A stretch of 64,000 nucleotides of DNA from Aestuariimicrobium ganziense (GCF_015352975.1 NZ_JACYIZ010000002.1:310001-374000), one strand, 5' to 3'; positions 19,372-26,725 are shown, counted from the first letter of the stretch. The notes: generated from the letters alone by a model not told the origin. Program-made: numbers and translations.

Positions 19372-21180
19372 TCACGGATTGGGGTTCGGGGTGGGCGTCA
19401 GGAAGTCCTTGATCGCCTCGAGGAACTGCGGCGGCGCCGGGATCGAGACCAGCCGGGCGGTGATCGCGGAGTTGCCGGTGACGGTGGTGTCGAACTGGCG
19501 TGAGTAGCGCACGTCGACGGTCGCCCCGATCGCCACGGCCTGGTTGTTGGTCGACTGGTTCGACGAACTGGACGACTGGGTGCGGGTGAACTGGCGGGTG
19601 ACCGTCACCCCCTCGCTGCCGGTGATGGTCATGTCGCGGGTCTCGGTGGTGAACAACTGCACCTGGAAGGGCGACGACTTCTTGTAGAGGGTGACCACTG
19701 GCCCGTCGGACGAGGCGGTGAAGTCGACTCCTGCCTGGGCGTTGACCGCGGTCATCAGGTTGAACGCATGCGCCCGGGCACTGCCCGCCGCTCCCCCGCC
19801 GCCGGCTGATCCGCTGACGCCGAAACCGGTGCCGTCGACGGTGACCGTGGTGCCCGACAGTGACCCGCTCTGGGGGCGGTAGAGATAGACGAAGGCGTTG
19901 GACGAGGTCATCGGCGGGGTCAGGTTGGCCGGGGTCACCCCTTCGAGGGTGGTGGCGTTGGCCGCCGACGTGGTGCGCACCCGCAGCAGGTGGGCTGGCT
20001 GCTCCAGGGAGATCTCGGCGGTGCGGAAGGTGACATCGTCGACCGGCTGTCCACCGGCGGCCCGGGCCGCCGCTGCCCCGGTCGAGGGGGTGACGGTGAT
20101 GTTCGCAGCCGGAGCACCGCAGGCGATCAGCAGGTCACGTACCTCGGCGGCCCGCCGGTCGCCCAGGGCCCGGTTGGCGGTGTCGGAGGCAGCGGCACCA
20201 CCGGGATAGGGCTGGGTGTCGGTGTAGCCCTGCACCCGCAGCCTCGTCCCGGTGTCGCGGCTGAACCCAGCCAGCACCATCAGGTTGAAGTGCGCCGAGG
20301 TGTTGCGTTCGCTGCCCTGCGCCGTGAACACCTCGAGGTTGTGTCGTCCGGTCTTGAAGTAGACCCGGCTGACCGGTTCGTTCGGTGCGGCCATGGCGGT
20401 GTCGAAGCCGGCCGCGGCGACCTGGGCGGCGACGTGGTCGGCGTAGGCGTTCAGGTCGGCCTGGGCGGTGGTGGTGACCGTGCTCGCCGGGTTCATCACG
20501 AAGTCGGTGGCCTGGTTCTGGCTGATCCTGATCAACGCCGCCCCGAACGAGGTGTCGAGGAAGGTCACCGTGCGGCTGGTGGTGACGATCCGCGGCGTCG
20601 GCGGTGCCACGGTGATGGTGAACGAGTCGGTCGGTGGCGTGTAGAGCGCCAACGGCACCCCACCCTGGGCGTCCCCGGTCAGGGCCTGCTGCAGGGCGCG
20701 CACCCGGGTGAGCGGGTCGTCCCCGGTGAGCGCGAACTGGCGCCCGCCCACGGTGACCGCCCCGGTGGCGGTCGAGCGCACGGTGAGCGTCGCAGTCCGT
20801 TCGCTGGTCGACGACGACGTGCCCGACTCGGTGCTCGACGAGGACGAGCTCCCGCTCTGGCTGCCGGTGCTGCCCGTGGAGTAGGAGCCATTGAGACCCA
20901 GGTCGAAGCCCGTGCTTCGCTGGACCCGCATCGACAACTGCAGGGAGCACGACAGGTCGGCGTGCTGGTAGTGGTAGAAGGCCGGGCTCAGCCCCAGGTC
21001 GAGCAGGGTCTTGTTGCCCATCGCGGGAATCGGTTGGGTGAAGTGGGGAATCTGGGCGACGGAGTTCTCGTCCAAGGCACGTTGGGCCTCGGCGATCGAC
21101 AACCCCAGGGCGCCGATGAAGTCGGCGACGCTGGCATCGGCGAGAACCTGCCCCGGTGTCATCTCTTCGAGATCGGGCAT
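19372..21180 (-). CDS. Large paralog with embedded OmpA-like peptidoglycan-binding domain
   Basis: 602 residues from ATG 21180, which has a GAGGAGC ribosome-binding site. The N-terminus has the family helix (LSIAEAQRALDENSVAQ) and LLDLGLSPAFYHYQHADL. After a Ser/Gly-rich linker, residues about 270-385 form an OmpA-like domain: VYFKTGRHNL, LRVQGYTDTQPY and GDRRAAEVRDLLIACG. The family sheet resumes at the C-terminus with RQFDTTVTGNSAITARLVSI followed by PAPPQFLEAI. So an OmpA-like module is inserted between the halves of the family fold. OmpA domains normally bind peptidoglycan outside the membrane, yet no signal peptide is visible. Confidence 0.8.
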   Translation of the reverse strand: MPDLEEMTPGQVLADASVADFIGALGLSIAEAQRALDENSVAQIPHFTQPIPAMGNKTLLDLGLSPAFYHYQHADLSCSLQLSMRVQRSTGFDLGLNGSYSTGSTGSQSGSSSSSSTESGTSSSTSERTATLTVRSTATGAVTVGGRQFALTGDDPLTRVRALQQALTGDAQGGVPLALYTPPTDSFTITVAPPTPRIVTTSRTVTFLDTSFGAALIRISQNQATDFVMNPASTVTTTAQADLNAYADHVAAQVAAAGFDTAMAAPNEPVSRVYFKTGRHNLEVFTAQGSERNTSAHFNLMVLAGFSRDTGTRLRVQGYTDTQPYPGGAAASDTANRALGDRRAAEVRDLLIACGAPAANITVTPSTGAAAARAAGGQPVDDVTFRTAEISLEQPAHLLRVRTTSAANATTLEGVTPANLTPPMTSSNAFVYLYRPQSGSLSGTTVTVDGTGFGVSGSAGGGGAAGSARAHAFNLMTAVNAQAGVDFTASSDGPVVTLYKKSSPFQVQLFTTETRDMTITGSEGVTVTRQFTRTQSSSSSNQSTNNQAVAIGATVDVRYSRQFDTTVTGNSAITARLVSIPAPPQFLEAIKDFLTPTPNPNP

Positions 21181-21208
21181 CTTGTTGCTCCTCGGGAGCG
21201 CTGGTTGG

Positions 21209-21769
21209 TCAGGCTGGGGGCAGGGAGTCCGGCAGCGTGGTGGCGCGTGCCGGGTCGACCTGGTCGGGCCGCACCGAGAAGTAGTGGTGGCGGTCTTGGA
21301 GTGCAACGATGCGCCGGGTGTCGACCCGGAGCGCGCGGCGCAGCCAGCCGAGCAGGGCCTCGGCCACGGGGAGAGGTGACCCAGCCACCGCGACGGCGCG
21401 CTCCAGGCTCGCGCGCGCGTCCGTGGTCGACCCGGCCTTGAGTTGACACACCCCGAGCCGCTCGAGGGTCGCTCCGTGGTCGCGACGCTGCAAGCGGGTC
21501 AGGAAACCTCGGCTGTTCTCGAGTTCGGCGTAGTGGGAGTCGGCTCGTTGGCAGTACTCGATCACCTCGGGGTAGCTGCCGCTGCGCTCGAGGCTCTCCA
21601 GCACGCACTGGGTGTAGTGGCGGAAGAACACCTCCGGGGCTGCCTGGCTGACGGCCAGCCGCAGGGCCTCGCGGTAGTGGCGCAGGGCCTCGTCGTGGTG
21701 TCCGGCCAGGGCCTCGACCTTGCCGGCCTCGGCGATGCCCAGGTGGTCGAGCAGGCTGGCGGTGCTCAC
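21209..21769 (-). CDS. TPR-like helical repeat protein
   Basis: 186 residues made of helix pairs: AEAGKVEALAGHHDEALRHY, REALRLAVSQAAPEVFFRHY, GATLERLGVCQLKAGSTTDA with RASLERAV, and AEALLGWLRRALRVDTRRIV. The spacing fits tetratricopeptide repeats, a protein-protein interaction scaffold. Its start overlaps the upstream gene's stop by 4 bases (GTGA). It likely organises assembly of the other operon proteins; that is inference. Confidence 0.72.
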   Translation of the reverse strand: MSTASLLDHLGIAEAGKVEALAGHHDEALRHYREALRLAVSQAAPEVFFRHYTQCVLESLERSGSYPEVIEYCQRADSHYAELENSRGFLTRLQRRDHGATLERLGVCQLKAGSTTDARASLERAVAVAGSPLPVAEALLGWLRRALRVDTRRIVALQDRHHYFSVRPDQVDPARATTLPDSLPPA

Positions 21770-22785
21770 CGGGTGACCAGCTCGGCGTCGACCAGTTCGA
21801 CCAGGGCACCCTGCTGGACGAGGCGCTGGCGCGCCACCCGGGCGGTCAGCTCGGGCCAGGGTCCCAGCACCTGCGGGGGGTGGCCGGGCTGGGTGACCTC
21901 GAGGCCCAGGTGCAGGAAGGTGGTCAGTTCGGCATGCGCCGCGACACCGGCGGCGTCGAGGGTGGCGATGTGGGCCAGGGCCTGGTCAGCGGACAGGTCG
22001 TCGGCGATGGTGATCGGCGCCTGGGCGATCGCCTGGTCGAGCACCTCGGCGGGCAGGCCCACCTGTTCGAGGGCTCGGCGGGCTGCGGGATCGGTGGCGT
22101 CGGCGGAGTCGAGCACCACCTCGAAGCGGTAGAAGTCCTGGTTGGCGACCCGCAGCACGCCGCTGCGACGGTGCACCTCCCAGATCGCGTCGGCGGTGGG
22201 CTTGTCGAGGTCGCGGGCCAGCCACGGACCCTCGTCCAGCACGACCACACCCCGCGTGCGCAGGTCGGCGAGCAGGCGTTCGCGCTGGGCCGGCGGGCAA
22301 GGGCTGAGCAGCAGGTCGAACCTGGCCCGGCTGGGTTGGCTGGTGAGCACGGTCGCTCCCGGGCCCAGCAGGGTTTGCAGTGCGGTGACCGTGGGTTCAG
22401 TGACGCCACCCAGCACCAGGGCCGGGGTGGCCAGCAGCATCTGCTCGGCCACGTCGGTGCTGCAGCCCACGAAGCTGGCCACAGCGGCGACCATGGCGTC
22501 GAACTGGCTCTCGTCGACCACGTGCACCGCCACGTCGAACAGGGTGCCCCGGGCTGGCGGTTCTTCGTCGCAGGGTTCGGCGTGGGCCTGACACCCCAAG
22601 TCAGCGAGCAGTGCGGCCAGTTCGGCGGCGCGCGGCTGGTCGAGGTCATCGACCAGAACCGATGGTGCCCGGTAGAACGCAGTCACCATCTGAGGAACCG
22701 GAACTCCCAGTCCCAGGCCGACCTGGGCAGCCACGTGAGGGGTGGCCGACCCGATCGACTGCAGCACGACCCGATGTGGCAGCAT
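21766..22785 (-). CDS. Unknown protein with three ribosomal-L7/L12-CTD-like repeats
   Basis: 339 residues from ATG 22785 (GTG 22806 is an alternative that would lie inside the palindrome). Three segments resemble the alpha/beta C-terminal domain of ribosomal protein L7/L12: HRVVLQSIGSATPHVAAQVG, FDVAVHVVDESQFDAMVAAV and RFEVVLDSADATDPAARRAL. Each is followed by a P-x-x-(V/I) strand and an ALLADLG- or TLDAAG-type helix. This fold binds protein partners in L7/L12 and ClpS. It is the first gene of the ten-gene operon. The repeat reading is by eye. Confidence 0.7.
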   Translation of the reverse strand: MLPHRVVLQSIGSATPHVAAQVGLGLGVPVPQMVTAFYRAPSVLVDDLDQPRAAELAALLADLGCQAHAEPCDEEPPARGTLFDVAVHVVDESQFDAMVAAVASFVGCSTDVAEQMLLATPALVLGGVTEPTVTALQTLLGPGATVLTSQPSRARFDLLLSPCPPAQRERLLADLRTRGVVVLDEGPWLARDLDKPTADAIWEVHRRSGVLRVANQDFYRFEVVLDSADATDPAARRALEQVGLPAEVLDQAIAQAPITIADDLSADQALAHIATLDAAGVAAHAELTTFLHLGLEVTQPGHPPQVLGPWPELTARVARQRLVQQGALVELVDAELVTR

Positions 22786-22799
22786 GGGCTGATTGGACC

Positions 22800-22828
22800 A
22801 TGTCACTAGTGAGAATCACTAGTGACAT
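22800..22828. promoter_or_regulatory. 29-base perfect palindrome, probable operator
   Basis: Two 13-base arms, ATGTCACTAGTGA and TCACTAGTGACAT, flank the triplet GAA. Each arm itself contains the 10-base palindrome TCACTAGTGA, so a dimer could bind either half and a tetramer both. It lies at the 5' end of the ten-gene minus-strand operon and about 50 bases before the divergent membrane-protein gene. No T-tract follows, so an operator is more likely than a terminator. Confidence 0.6.
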
Positions 22829-22880
22829 TCGTCACCCTTCTGGGTGGAGGACTGCTCGACTGGTGGGTCACACTGAACCG

Positions 22881-23537
22881 GTGCACACGCTGCCGCAGTT
22901 GTTGCTCACGATCGCCCCGCTGGTGGTGTTCGCCTCGATCAGCCCGGTGCTGTTCCTCAACGCGGGCACCGCCGTGAGCCGGGGCGGGGTCAAGGGTGGC
23001 TGGCAGTTCATCGCCGGCTGTGCCGCGGTGATCATCGTCCTCGGTACCGCCAGCGTCGGGGTGCTGGGCACCGTGGCCAGCGACTTCGCCGAGCGCCAGA
23101 TCGCGTCGAAGGCAGTCGACCGGGTGCTGGGCGTGGCGCTGTTCGGCTACGGCTGCTGGCTGGCCTTCAGCCACTGGCGCAGTCACGTGGGCACCGCGGA
23201 CGAGTCGTCAGACGAGAAGCCGGCCAGCGACAACAGCCTGTGGCTGTGGGGTGTGATCTCGATGGCCACCAACTTCACCACGCTGCCGGTGTTCGTCTCG
23301 CTGAGCCAGCGGATCGGCGCCTCGGGTCTCGACTGGGCGGTGAAGATCATCGTCCTGGTGGTCTGCAGCCTCTGCGTGCTGACCCCGGCGTGGTTCCCCA
23401 CCGCGGTGGCGCACCTGTTTCCCGGACGAGCCGACGTCAACCCCACGCTGGGTCGCCGGATCCGGCTCTGGAGCGGTCTCGCCTCGACCCTGGCCTGCCT
23501 GGCCGGTGGGGTGGTGCTGGTGATCACCTCGCTGTGA
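22881..23537 (+). CDS. GAP-family (Sap/LysE-like) integral membrane protein
   Basis: 218 residues with six hydrophobic segments: LLLTIAPLVVFASISPVLFL, FIAGCAAVIIVLGTASVGVL, LGVALFGYGCWLAFS, VISMATNFTTLPVFVSL, VKIIVLVVCSLCVLTPAWF and LACLAGGVVLVITSL. The order matches the GAP (GPL/Sap) proteins of Actinobacteria, proposed to export surface glycolipids or small molecules. GTG 22881 was chosen because residues before it are not membrane-like; its ribosome-binding site is weak. It is divergent from the ten-gene operon. Confidence 0.7.
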   Translation: MHTLPQLLLTIAPLVVFASISPVLFLNAGTAVSRGGVKGGWQFIAGCAAVIIVLGTASVGVLGTVASDFAERQIASKAVDRVLGVALFGYGCWLAFSHWRSHVGTADESSDEKPASDNSLWLWGVISMATNFTTLPVFVSLSQRIGASGLDWAVKIIVLVVCSLCVLTPAWFPTAVAHLFPGRADVNPTLGRRIRLWSGLASTLACLAGGVVLVITSL

Positions 23538-23562
23538 GGTGCGCCTGATAACGTCGGACACC

Positions 23563-24225
23563 GTGGCGCAACAGAACGAGATGATGGTCTGGATCGACTG
23601 CGAGATGACCGGACTTGACCTCGTCACCGATGGGCTGGTCGAGGTCGCAGCACTGGTCACCGATGGTGAGTTGAACGTGGTCGGCGAGGGTGTCGACGTG
23701 CTGATCAAGCCGACCGACCAGGCGTTGGAGGCGATGAGCGACTTCGTCCGCGACATGCACACCACCTCGGGCCTGCTCGACGCCCTGGCCGCCGGGGTCA
23801 GCCTGCGCGAGGCGGAGGAACGAGTGCTCGACTACGTGCGCGAACACGTCCCGGTGGCCCGCAAGGCGCCGCTGGCCGGCAACACCATCGGCACCGACCG
23901 GATGTTCCTGGCCCGTGACATGCCCGAGTTGGAGTCGTGGGTGCACTACCGCAACGTCGACGTCTCGTCGATCAAGGAACTGGCCCGCCGTTGGTACCCC
24001 AAGGCCTACTACCAGTCGCCGGCCAAGACCGGGAACCACCGGGCGCTGGCCGACATCCAGGAGTCGATCGAGGAGTTGCGCTACTACCGCGAGGCCGTCT
24101 TCGTCGAGGCGCCCGGACCGACCACGGCGATGGCCAAGCAGATCGCCAGCCGCCACCAGGGTGCCCTCACCGGAGCCGGGACGAACCCCCCGCCCGATTC
24201 GCCAGAAGCCAACCCGGCGCGCTAG
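23563..24225 (+). CDS. orn: Oligoribonuclease
   Basis: A DEDDh 3'-5' exoribonuclease that degrades 2- to 5-nucleotide RNAs and pGpG to mononucleotides. Exo I VWIDCEMTGLD, Exo II region GNTIGTDRMFL and Exo III NHRALADIQESI with the active-site histidine are present. Length (220 residues) is normal apart from a disordered C-terminal extension (residues about 195-220). GTG 23563 or ATG 23581 could start it. It lies just upstream of tRNA-His, as is common in Actinobacteria. Confidence 0.93.
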   Translation: MAQQNEMMVWIDCEMTGLDLVTDGLVEVAALVTDGELNVVGEGVDVLIKPTDQALEAMSDFVRDMHTTSGLLDALAAGVSLREAEERVLDYVREHVPVARKAPLAGNTIGTDRMFLARDMPELESWVHYRNVDVSSIKELARRWYPKAYYQSPAKTGNHRALADIQESIEELRYYREAVFVEAPGPTTAMAKQIASRHQGALTGAGTNPPPDSPEANPAR

Positions 24226-24266
24226 TCTTCTCTGGCTGCCCAGCGCGTTATCGCACCGGGCGCGTG

Positions 24267-24342
24267 GTGGGTGTAGCTCAGTTGGTAGAGCACCTGGTTG
24301 TGGTCCAGGTGGCCGCGGGTTCAAGTCCCGTCATCCACCCCA
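24267..24342 (+). tRNA. tRNA-His (GTG)
   Basis: The acceptor GTGGGTG pairs with CATCCAC, the anticodon stem CCTGG/CCAGG encloses TTGTGGT with anticodon GTG, and the T arm is GCGGGTTCAAGTCCCGT. CCA is encoded. A G at 24266 can supply the histidine-specific G(-1). Confidence 0.96.
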
Positions 24343-24362
24343 AACGGGTCAGGTGTGAACTT

Positions 24363-24388
24363 GCGACCAAGGGTCCGCCCTTGGTCGC
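24363..24388 (+). terminator. Strong hairpin downstream of tRNA-His
   Basis: Perfect 11-base arms GCGACCAAGGG and CCCTTGGTCGC enclose the loop TCCG. It lies 20 bases after the tRNA and no T-tract follows. It could terminate tRNA-His transcription or be a processing element. Confidence 0.5.
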
Positions 24389-24403
24389 GGTTCGCGCCTG
24401 GCC

Positions 24404-24550
24404 CATCTTCTTTGCCTCGGCGGACCAACTCAGTGCGTCGGCATGGAGGCCGGGGATGCTCAGCCCGTCGTACGGGTTGCGGTAGCCGACGCGCACGTCG
24501 TTGTCCTCGTCGATGTAGATCGTCTTGAACAGCGCCTGGTTGAGGACCGC
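24404..24550 (-). pseudogene. C-terminal remnant of a serine recombinase/integrase
   Basis: One frame reads AVLNQALFKTIYIDEDNDVR and continues RVGYRNPYDGLSIPGLHADA, then LSWSAEAKK. This is the typical last strand region of large serine recombinases (NQ-x-(L/F)F-x-x-(I/L)YID). No catalytic domain is nearby. The adjacent tRNA and IS fragments suggest decay of an old integrated element. Confidence 0.5.
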
Positions 24551-24653
24551 ACCGGGCTACCTCGTAGAAGGCGCCACCACCCAAGGCTGGAAGGCTGCCC
24601 TCGGCGCCCTCCTCATCGCCTTCCCCGACCGACTCGACAACCACATCAACTGA
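24551..24653 (+). pseudogene. Short C-terminal fragment of an unidentified protein, possibly a transposase
   Basis: About 33 codons to a TGA read PGYLVEGATTQGWKAALGAL followed by LIAFPDRLDNHIN. The frame has no start and abuts the recombinase remnant in the opposite orientation. The Trp-x-x-AL pattern and position suggest a transposase tail, but the family is not recognised. Confidence 0.3.
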
Positions 24654-24696
24654 GAGTGAACCGACCCACTCACACACAGACAACTTGACAGGCTCC

Positions 24697-24948
24697 GCCG
24701 TTGAGGCCGCGGGCCTTCAGGCTGGTGAGGAACCCACGCCAGAACACCTCGTCCTCACTGTCACCCACGTCCACCCCGAGGATTTCGCGGCGGCCGTCGG
24801 CGGCCACCGCGGTCGCCACCACGACGGCCTTGCTGGTGACCAGGTGATCGGTGCGGACGTGGAGGTAGGTGGCATCCAGGAACACGTACGGGTACTCGAC
24901 AGCGTCGAGCCGCCGGGTCCGGAACCGGCCCACCTCCTCATCGAGTTG
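24697..24948 (-). pseudogene. IS256-family transposase internal fragment
   Basis: About 84 residues of an IS256 (mutator-type) transposase: LDEEVGRFRTRRLDAVEYPY, VFLDATYLHVRTDHLVTSKA, VAADGRREILGVDVGDSEDE and FWRGFLTSLKARGLNG. The LDATY segment holds the first catalytic aspartate. Both ends are missing and the sequence decays right after GLNG. It is a dead remnant. Confidence 0.75.
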
Positions 24949-24970
24949 CCCGCAAAGGGACTCACACTGT

Positions 24971-25001
24971 GTCGGAGGTTCGAATCCTCCCGGGGCCGCC
25001 A
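24971..25001 (+). repeat. tRNA 3'-end fragment (probable attachment-site scar)
   Basis: The sequence reads as a T arm (GGAGG TTCGAAT CCTCC) followed by CGGGGCC, a discriminator G and an encoded CCA. No matching D arm, anticodon arm or 5' acceptor (GGCCCCG) precedes it. Tyrosine-integrase elements leave such 3' tRNA copies at their far end. The source tRNA is not in the window. Confidence 0.6.
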
Positions 25002-25070
25002 CCTGAATATCCGCTTCGGCTACAGGATTCACCGGATGAGGCCAACACCGACCGGGCGAAGACGCGGGGC

Positions 25071-25373
25071 TCACGTCGACGAGGGCGGCTTTCGACGGAG
25101 ATGCTCGATCTCGCGGCGTAGTTCGAGGTTCTCGGCACGCAGCAACAGCACTTGCGCGACCCCTGCGAGGTTGAGCCCAGCAGCGAGCAGGCTCGCGATC
25201 TCGCCAATCCGCTCCAGTTCCCGGGTGCTGTAACGACGAGTTCCACCCTCGGTGCGATGGGGCTCGAGCAAGCCCTTCTGCTCGTAGATGCGAAGCATTT
25301 GAGGGTTCACCCCGGTCACTTCCGCGGCGACGGAGATCGAGTACAGGGCCCGGTCGGTGTTCAGATCCACCAT
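25071..25373 (-). CDS. HspR-like MerR-family heat-shock regulator
   Basis: 100 residues. The MerR helix-turn-helix SISVAAEVTGVNPQMLRIYE is followed by QKGLLEPHRTEGGTRRYSTR and then LNLAGVAQVLLL, which matches the HspR-specific part; a short coiled tail ends it. HspR represses chaperone genes and is released on heat stress through DnaK. ATG 25373 has a GGAGGTG ribosome-binding site. Its start overlaps the J-domain gene by 13 bases, and it is divergent from hsp20, which it probably controls. Confidence 0.8.
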   Translation of the reverse strand: MVDLNTDRALYSISVAAEVTGVNPQMLRIYEQKGLLEPHRTEGGTRRYSTRELERIGEIASLLAAGLNLAGVAQVLLLRAENLELRREIEHLRRKPPSST

Positions 25374-25663
25374 GGCGCACCTCCGAGTCCGAGACGCCTG
25401 TCTCCTGCTACCGGCGTGATCCGGACCGGGCCAGGCACGATGGGGTGCTGTTCGAGGCTCCAGGGCGGCGGGGGGATCCTGGCCGCCAGCCGCGGGGACC
25501 GGCACAAGAGCCGGGGTGATTCGCGCTTGGCCGCGTCGGAGCACTTCGACACGTCGGGATGGTTTTCCCGAGCCAGCCGTCGATAGGACGCTCCGGCAGT
25601 CCGCCGGTCACTGCCCGGAAGGACACCCAGCAACCGCAGCGCCTCCGCTCGCTTCCCCTCCAT
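25361..25663 (-). CDS. Small J-domain (DnaJ-like) protein
   Basis: 100 residues. ALRLLGVLPGSDRRTAGASY then RRLARENHPDVSK is the core of a J domain with its HPD motif, which stimulates DnaK ATPase. Helix IV is short, and after residue 45 the sequence is basic and proline-rich, without the glycine/phenylalanine, zinc or C-terminal substrate domains of DnaJ/CbpA. It may be a stand-alone cochaperone or a truncated one. ATG 25663 follows CGGGGAG. It is the first gene of a J-HspR operon. Confidence 0.65.
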   Translation of the reverse strand: MEGKRAEALRLLGVLPGSDRRTAGASYRRLARENHPDVSKCSDAAKRESPRLLCRSPRLAARIPPPPWSLEQHPIVPGPVRITPVAGDRRLGLGGAPWWI

Positions 25664-25705
25664 GACTCCCCGATCCGACCTTCCCCGACTTCTTCGACGT
25701 GATGC

Positions 25706-25788
25706 TTGACATCGTTGCACAGGCCAACCAAAATCTGAAGTATCCAGTTCAGATAATCTGAAGAGCACCGGCGCAGTGCTCTTCAGAT
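25706..25788. promoter_or_regulatory. Divergent hsp20/J-hspR control region with repeated operator half-sites
   Basis: A TTGACA (25706) with CAAAAT 17 bases later is a fair promoter for hsp20. Over and after it lie four ATCTGAA half-sites in alternating orientation. The outer pair forms a perfect dyad, ATCTGAAGAGCAC and GTGCTCTTCAGAT with a 7-base spacer (25756-25788); the inner pair has arms ATCTGAA/TTCAGAT with 8 bases between (25733-25754). Known HspR boxes (CTTGAGT-N7-ACTCAAG) share the 7-base spacer but not the sequence. Confidence 0.65.
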
Positions 25789-25811
25789 CGCACGGTTAGG
25801 AGGAAGAACCC

Positions 25812-26231
25812 ATGTTGATGCGCACCGATCCGTTCCGGGACTTCGACCGTCTGGCCGAGGCCATGTTGGGCACGCGCGCCCGCCCGGCCGCCGTGCCCAT
25901 GACGGCCTACCGGGACGATGACTCGTTCGTGGTCGACCTCGACCTGCCAGGGGTCTCGGCCGACTCGATCGACCTGATGGTGGAGCAGAACGTGCTCACT
26001 GTTCACGCGGAGCGCAGGCCCCCCGCCGGTGACACCGAGCGCATCGTGGACGAGCGCAGCTACGGGGTGTTCAGCCGTCAGCTCTTCCTGGGCGAGACGC
26101 TGGACGCCGATCGGCTCTCCGCCAACTACGACGCAGGCGTGCTCACGATCCGGATTCCCATCGCCGAGAAGGCCAAGCCACGCAAGGTCGAGATCACGTC
26201 CGGCGATTCCGCCAAGGAGATCAGCGCCTGA
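25812..26231 (+). CDS. Hsp20 small heat-shock protein
   Basis: 139 residues with an alpha-crystallin domain: YRDDDSFVVDLDLPGVSADS, IDLMVEQNVLTVHAERRPP, RSYGVFSRQLFLGETLDADR and YDAGVLTIRIPIAEKAKPRK. It binds unfolding proteins as an oligomeric holdase. The short N-terminal arm MLMRTDPFRDFDRLAEAMLG resembles that of the second Hsp20 at 49.9 kb. ATG 25812 has an AGGAGGAAG ribosome-binding site. A strong hairpin follows the gene. Confidence 0.95.
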   Translation: MLMRTDPFRDFDRLAEAMLGTRARPAAVPMTAYRDDDSFVVDLDLPGVSADSIDLMVEQNVLTVHAERRPPAGDTERIVDERSYGVFSRQLFLGETLDADRLSANYDAGVLTIRIPIAEKAKPRKVEITSGDSAKEISA

Positions 26232-26254
26232 ACGGACGCCGCATTCTGGAGTCC

Positions 26255-26286
26255 TCAGGGGGTCGGGATGTGTCCCGACCCCCTGA
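26255..26286 (+). terminator. Rho-independent-like hairpin after hsp20
   Basis: Perfect 14-base arms TCAGGGGGTCGGGA and TCCCGACCCCCTGA enclose TGTG. It lies 24 bases after the hsp20 stop. No T-run follows, as is common in high-GC genomes. It may reduce read-through into the next gene. Confidence 0.7.
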
Positions 26287-26317
26287 AGTCGACCAATGCC
26301 CCACAGGAAGGGGAGAA

Positions 26318-26725
26318 ATGTACCCGTCCAAGGAAGCTCGTGAACTTGCGATCCTCCTCCGCATCAGCCGCGAGCTCGACATCGTCGGAGACGTCACCGC
26401 CACCGTCGAGTCACCCTCAGAGCTCCTCGCTTGGACGCTCATCCTCCACAAACCCCAGGTTCTAGCCTGGCGCGCCACCCACTCGGGCCACCGCTACATC
26501 CAAGTGACGGCGCACCGCTCCAAGGCGCCCGTCCGCGGCCACATCACCGCCATCCTCCACTGCGAACGTCACCCGGAGTTCTGGGAGGCGCTCTCCTTGG
26601 CGAGTCTCAACCCGGGGGAACGCCGTGAGCTCGCCCCCGGGACGCTCTCTGAGGGATGGGCCATCATGCCACTCACCCCGGAAGCCTCCGGACAAGAGGC
26701 GCCACCCCAACCCCCTCAGCCCTGA
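26318..26725 (+). CDS. Hypothetical protein downstream of hsp20
   Basis: 135 residues from ATG 26318, which has an excellent GGAAGGGG ribosome-binding site. The N-terminal helix EARELAILLRISRELDIVGD is followed by strands LAWTLILHKPQVLAWRATHS and GHITAILHCERHPEFWEALS, and a proline-rich tail. No family is recognised. It is convergent with the photolyase gene, overlapping it by about 10 bases, and may be part of the heat-shock island. Confidence 0.65.
   Translation: MYPSKEARELAILLRISRELDIVGDVTATVESPSELLAWTLILHKPQVLAWRATHSGHRYIQVTAHRSKAPVRGHITAILHCERHPEFWEALSLASLNPGERRELAPGTLSEGWAIMPLTPEASGQEAPPQPPQP

Noticed and set aside
14440..22806. The ten-gene cluster as a classical contractile injection system or gas-vesicle cluster
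   Set aside because: No sheath, tube, baseplate, AAA+ or Gvp-like protein was recognised in it.
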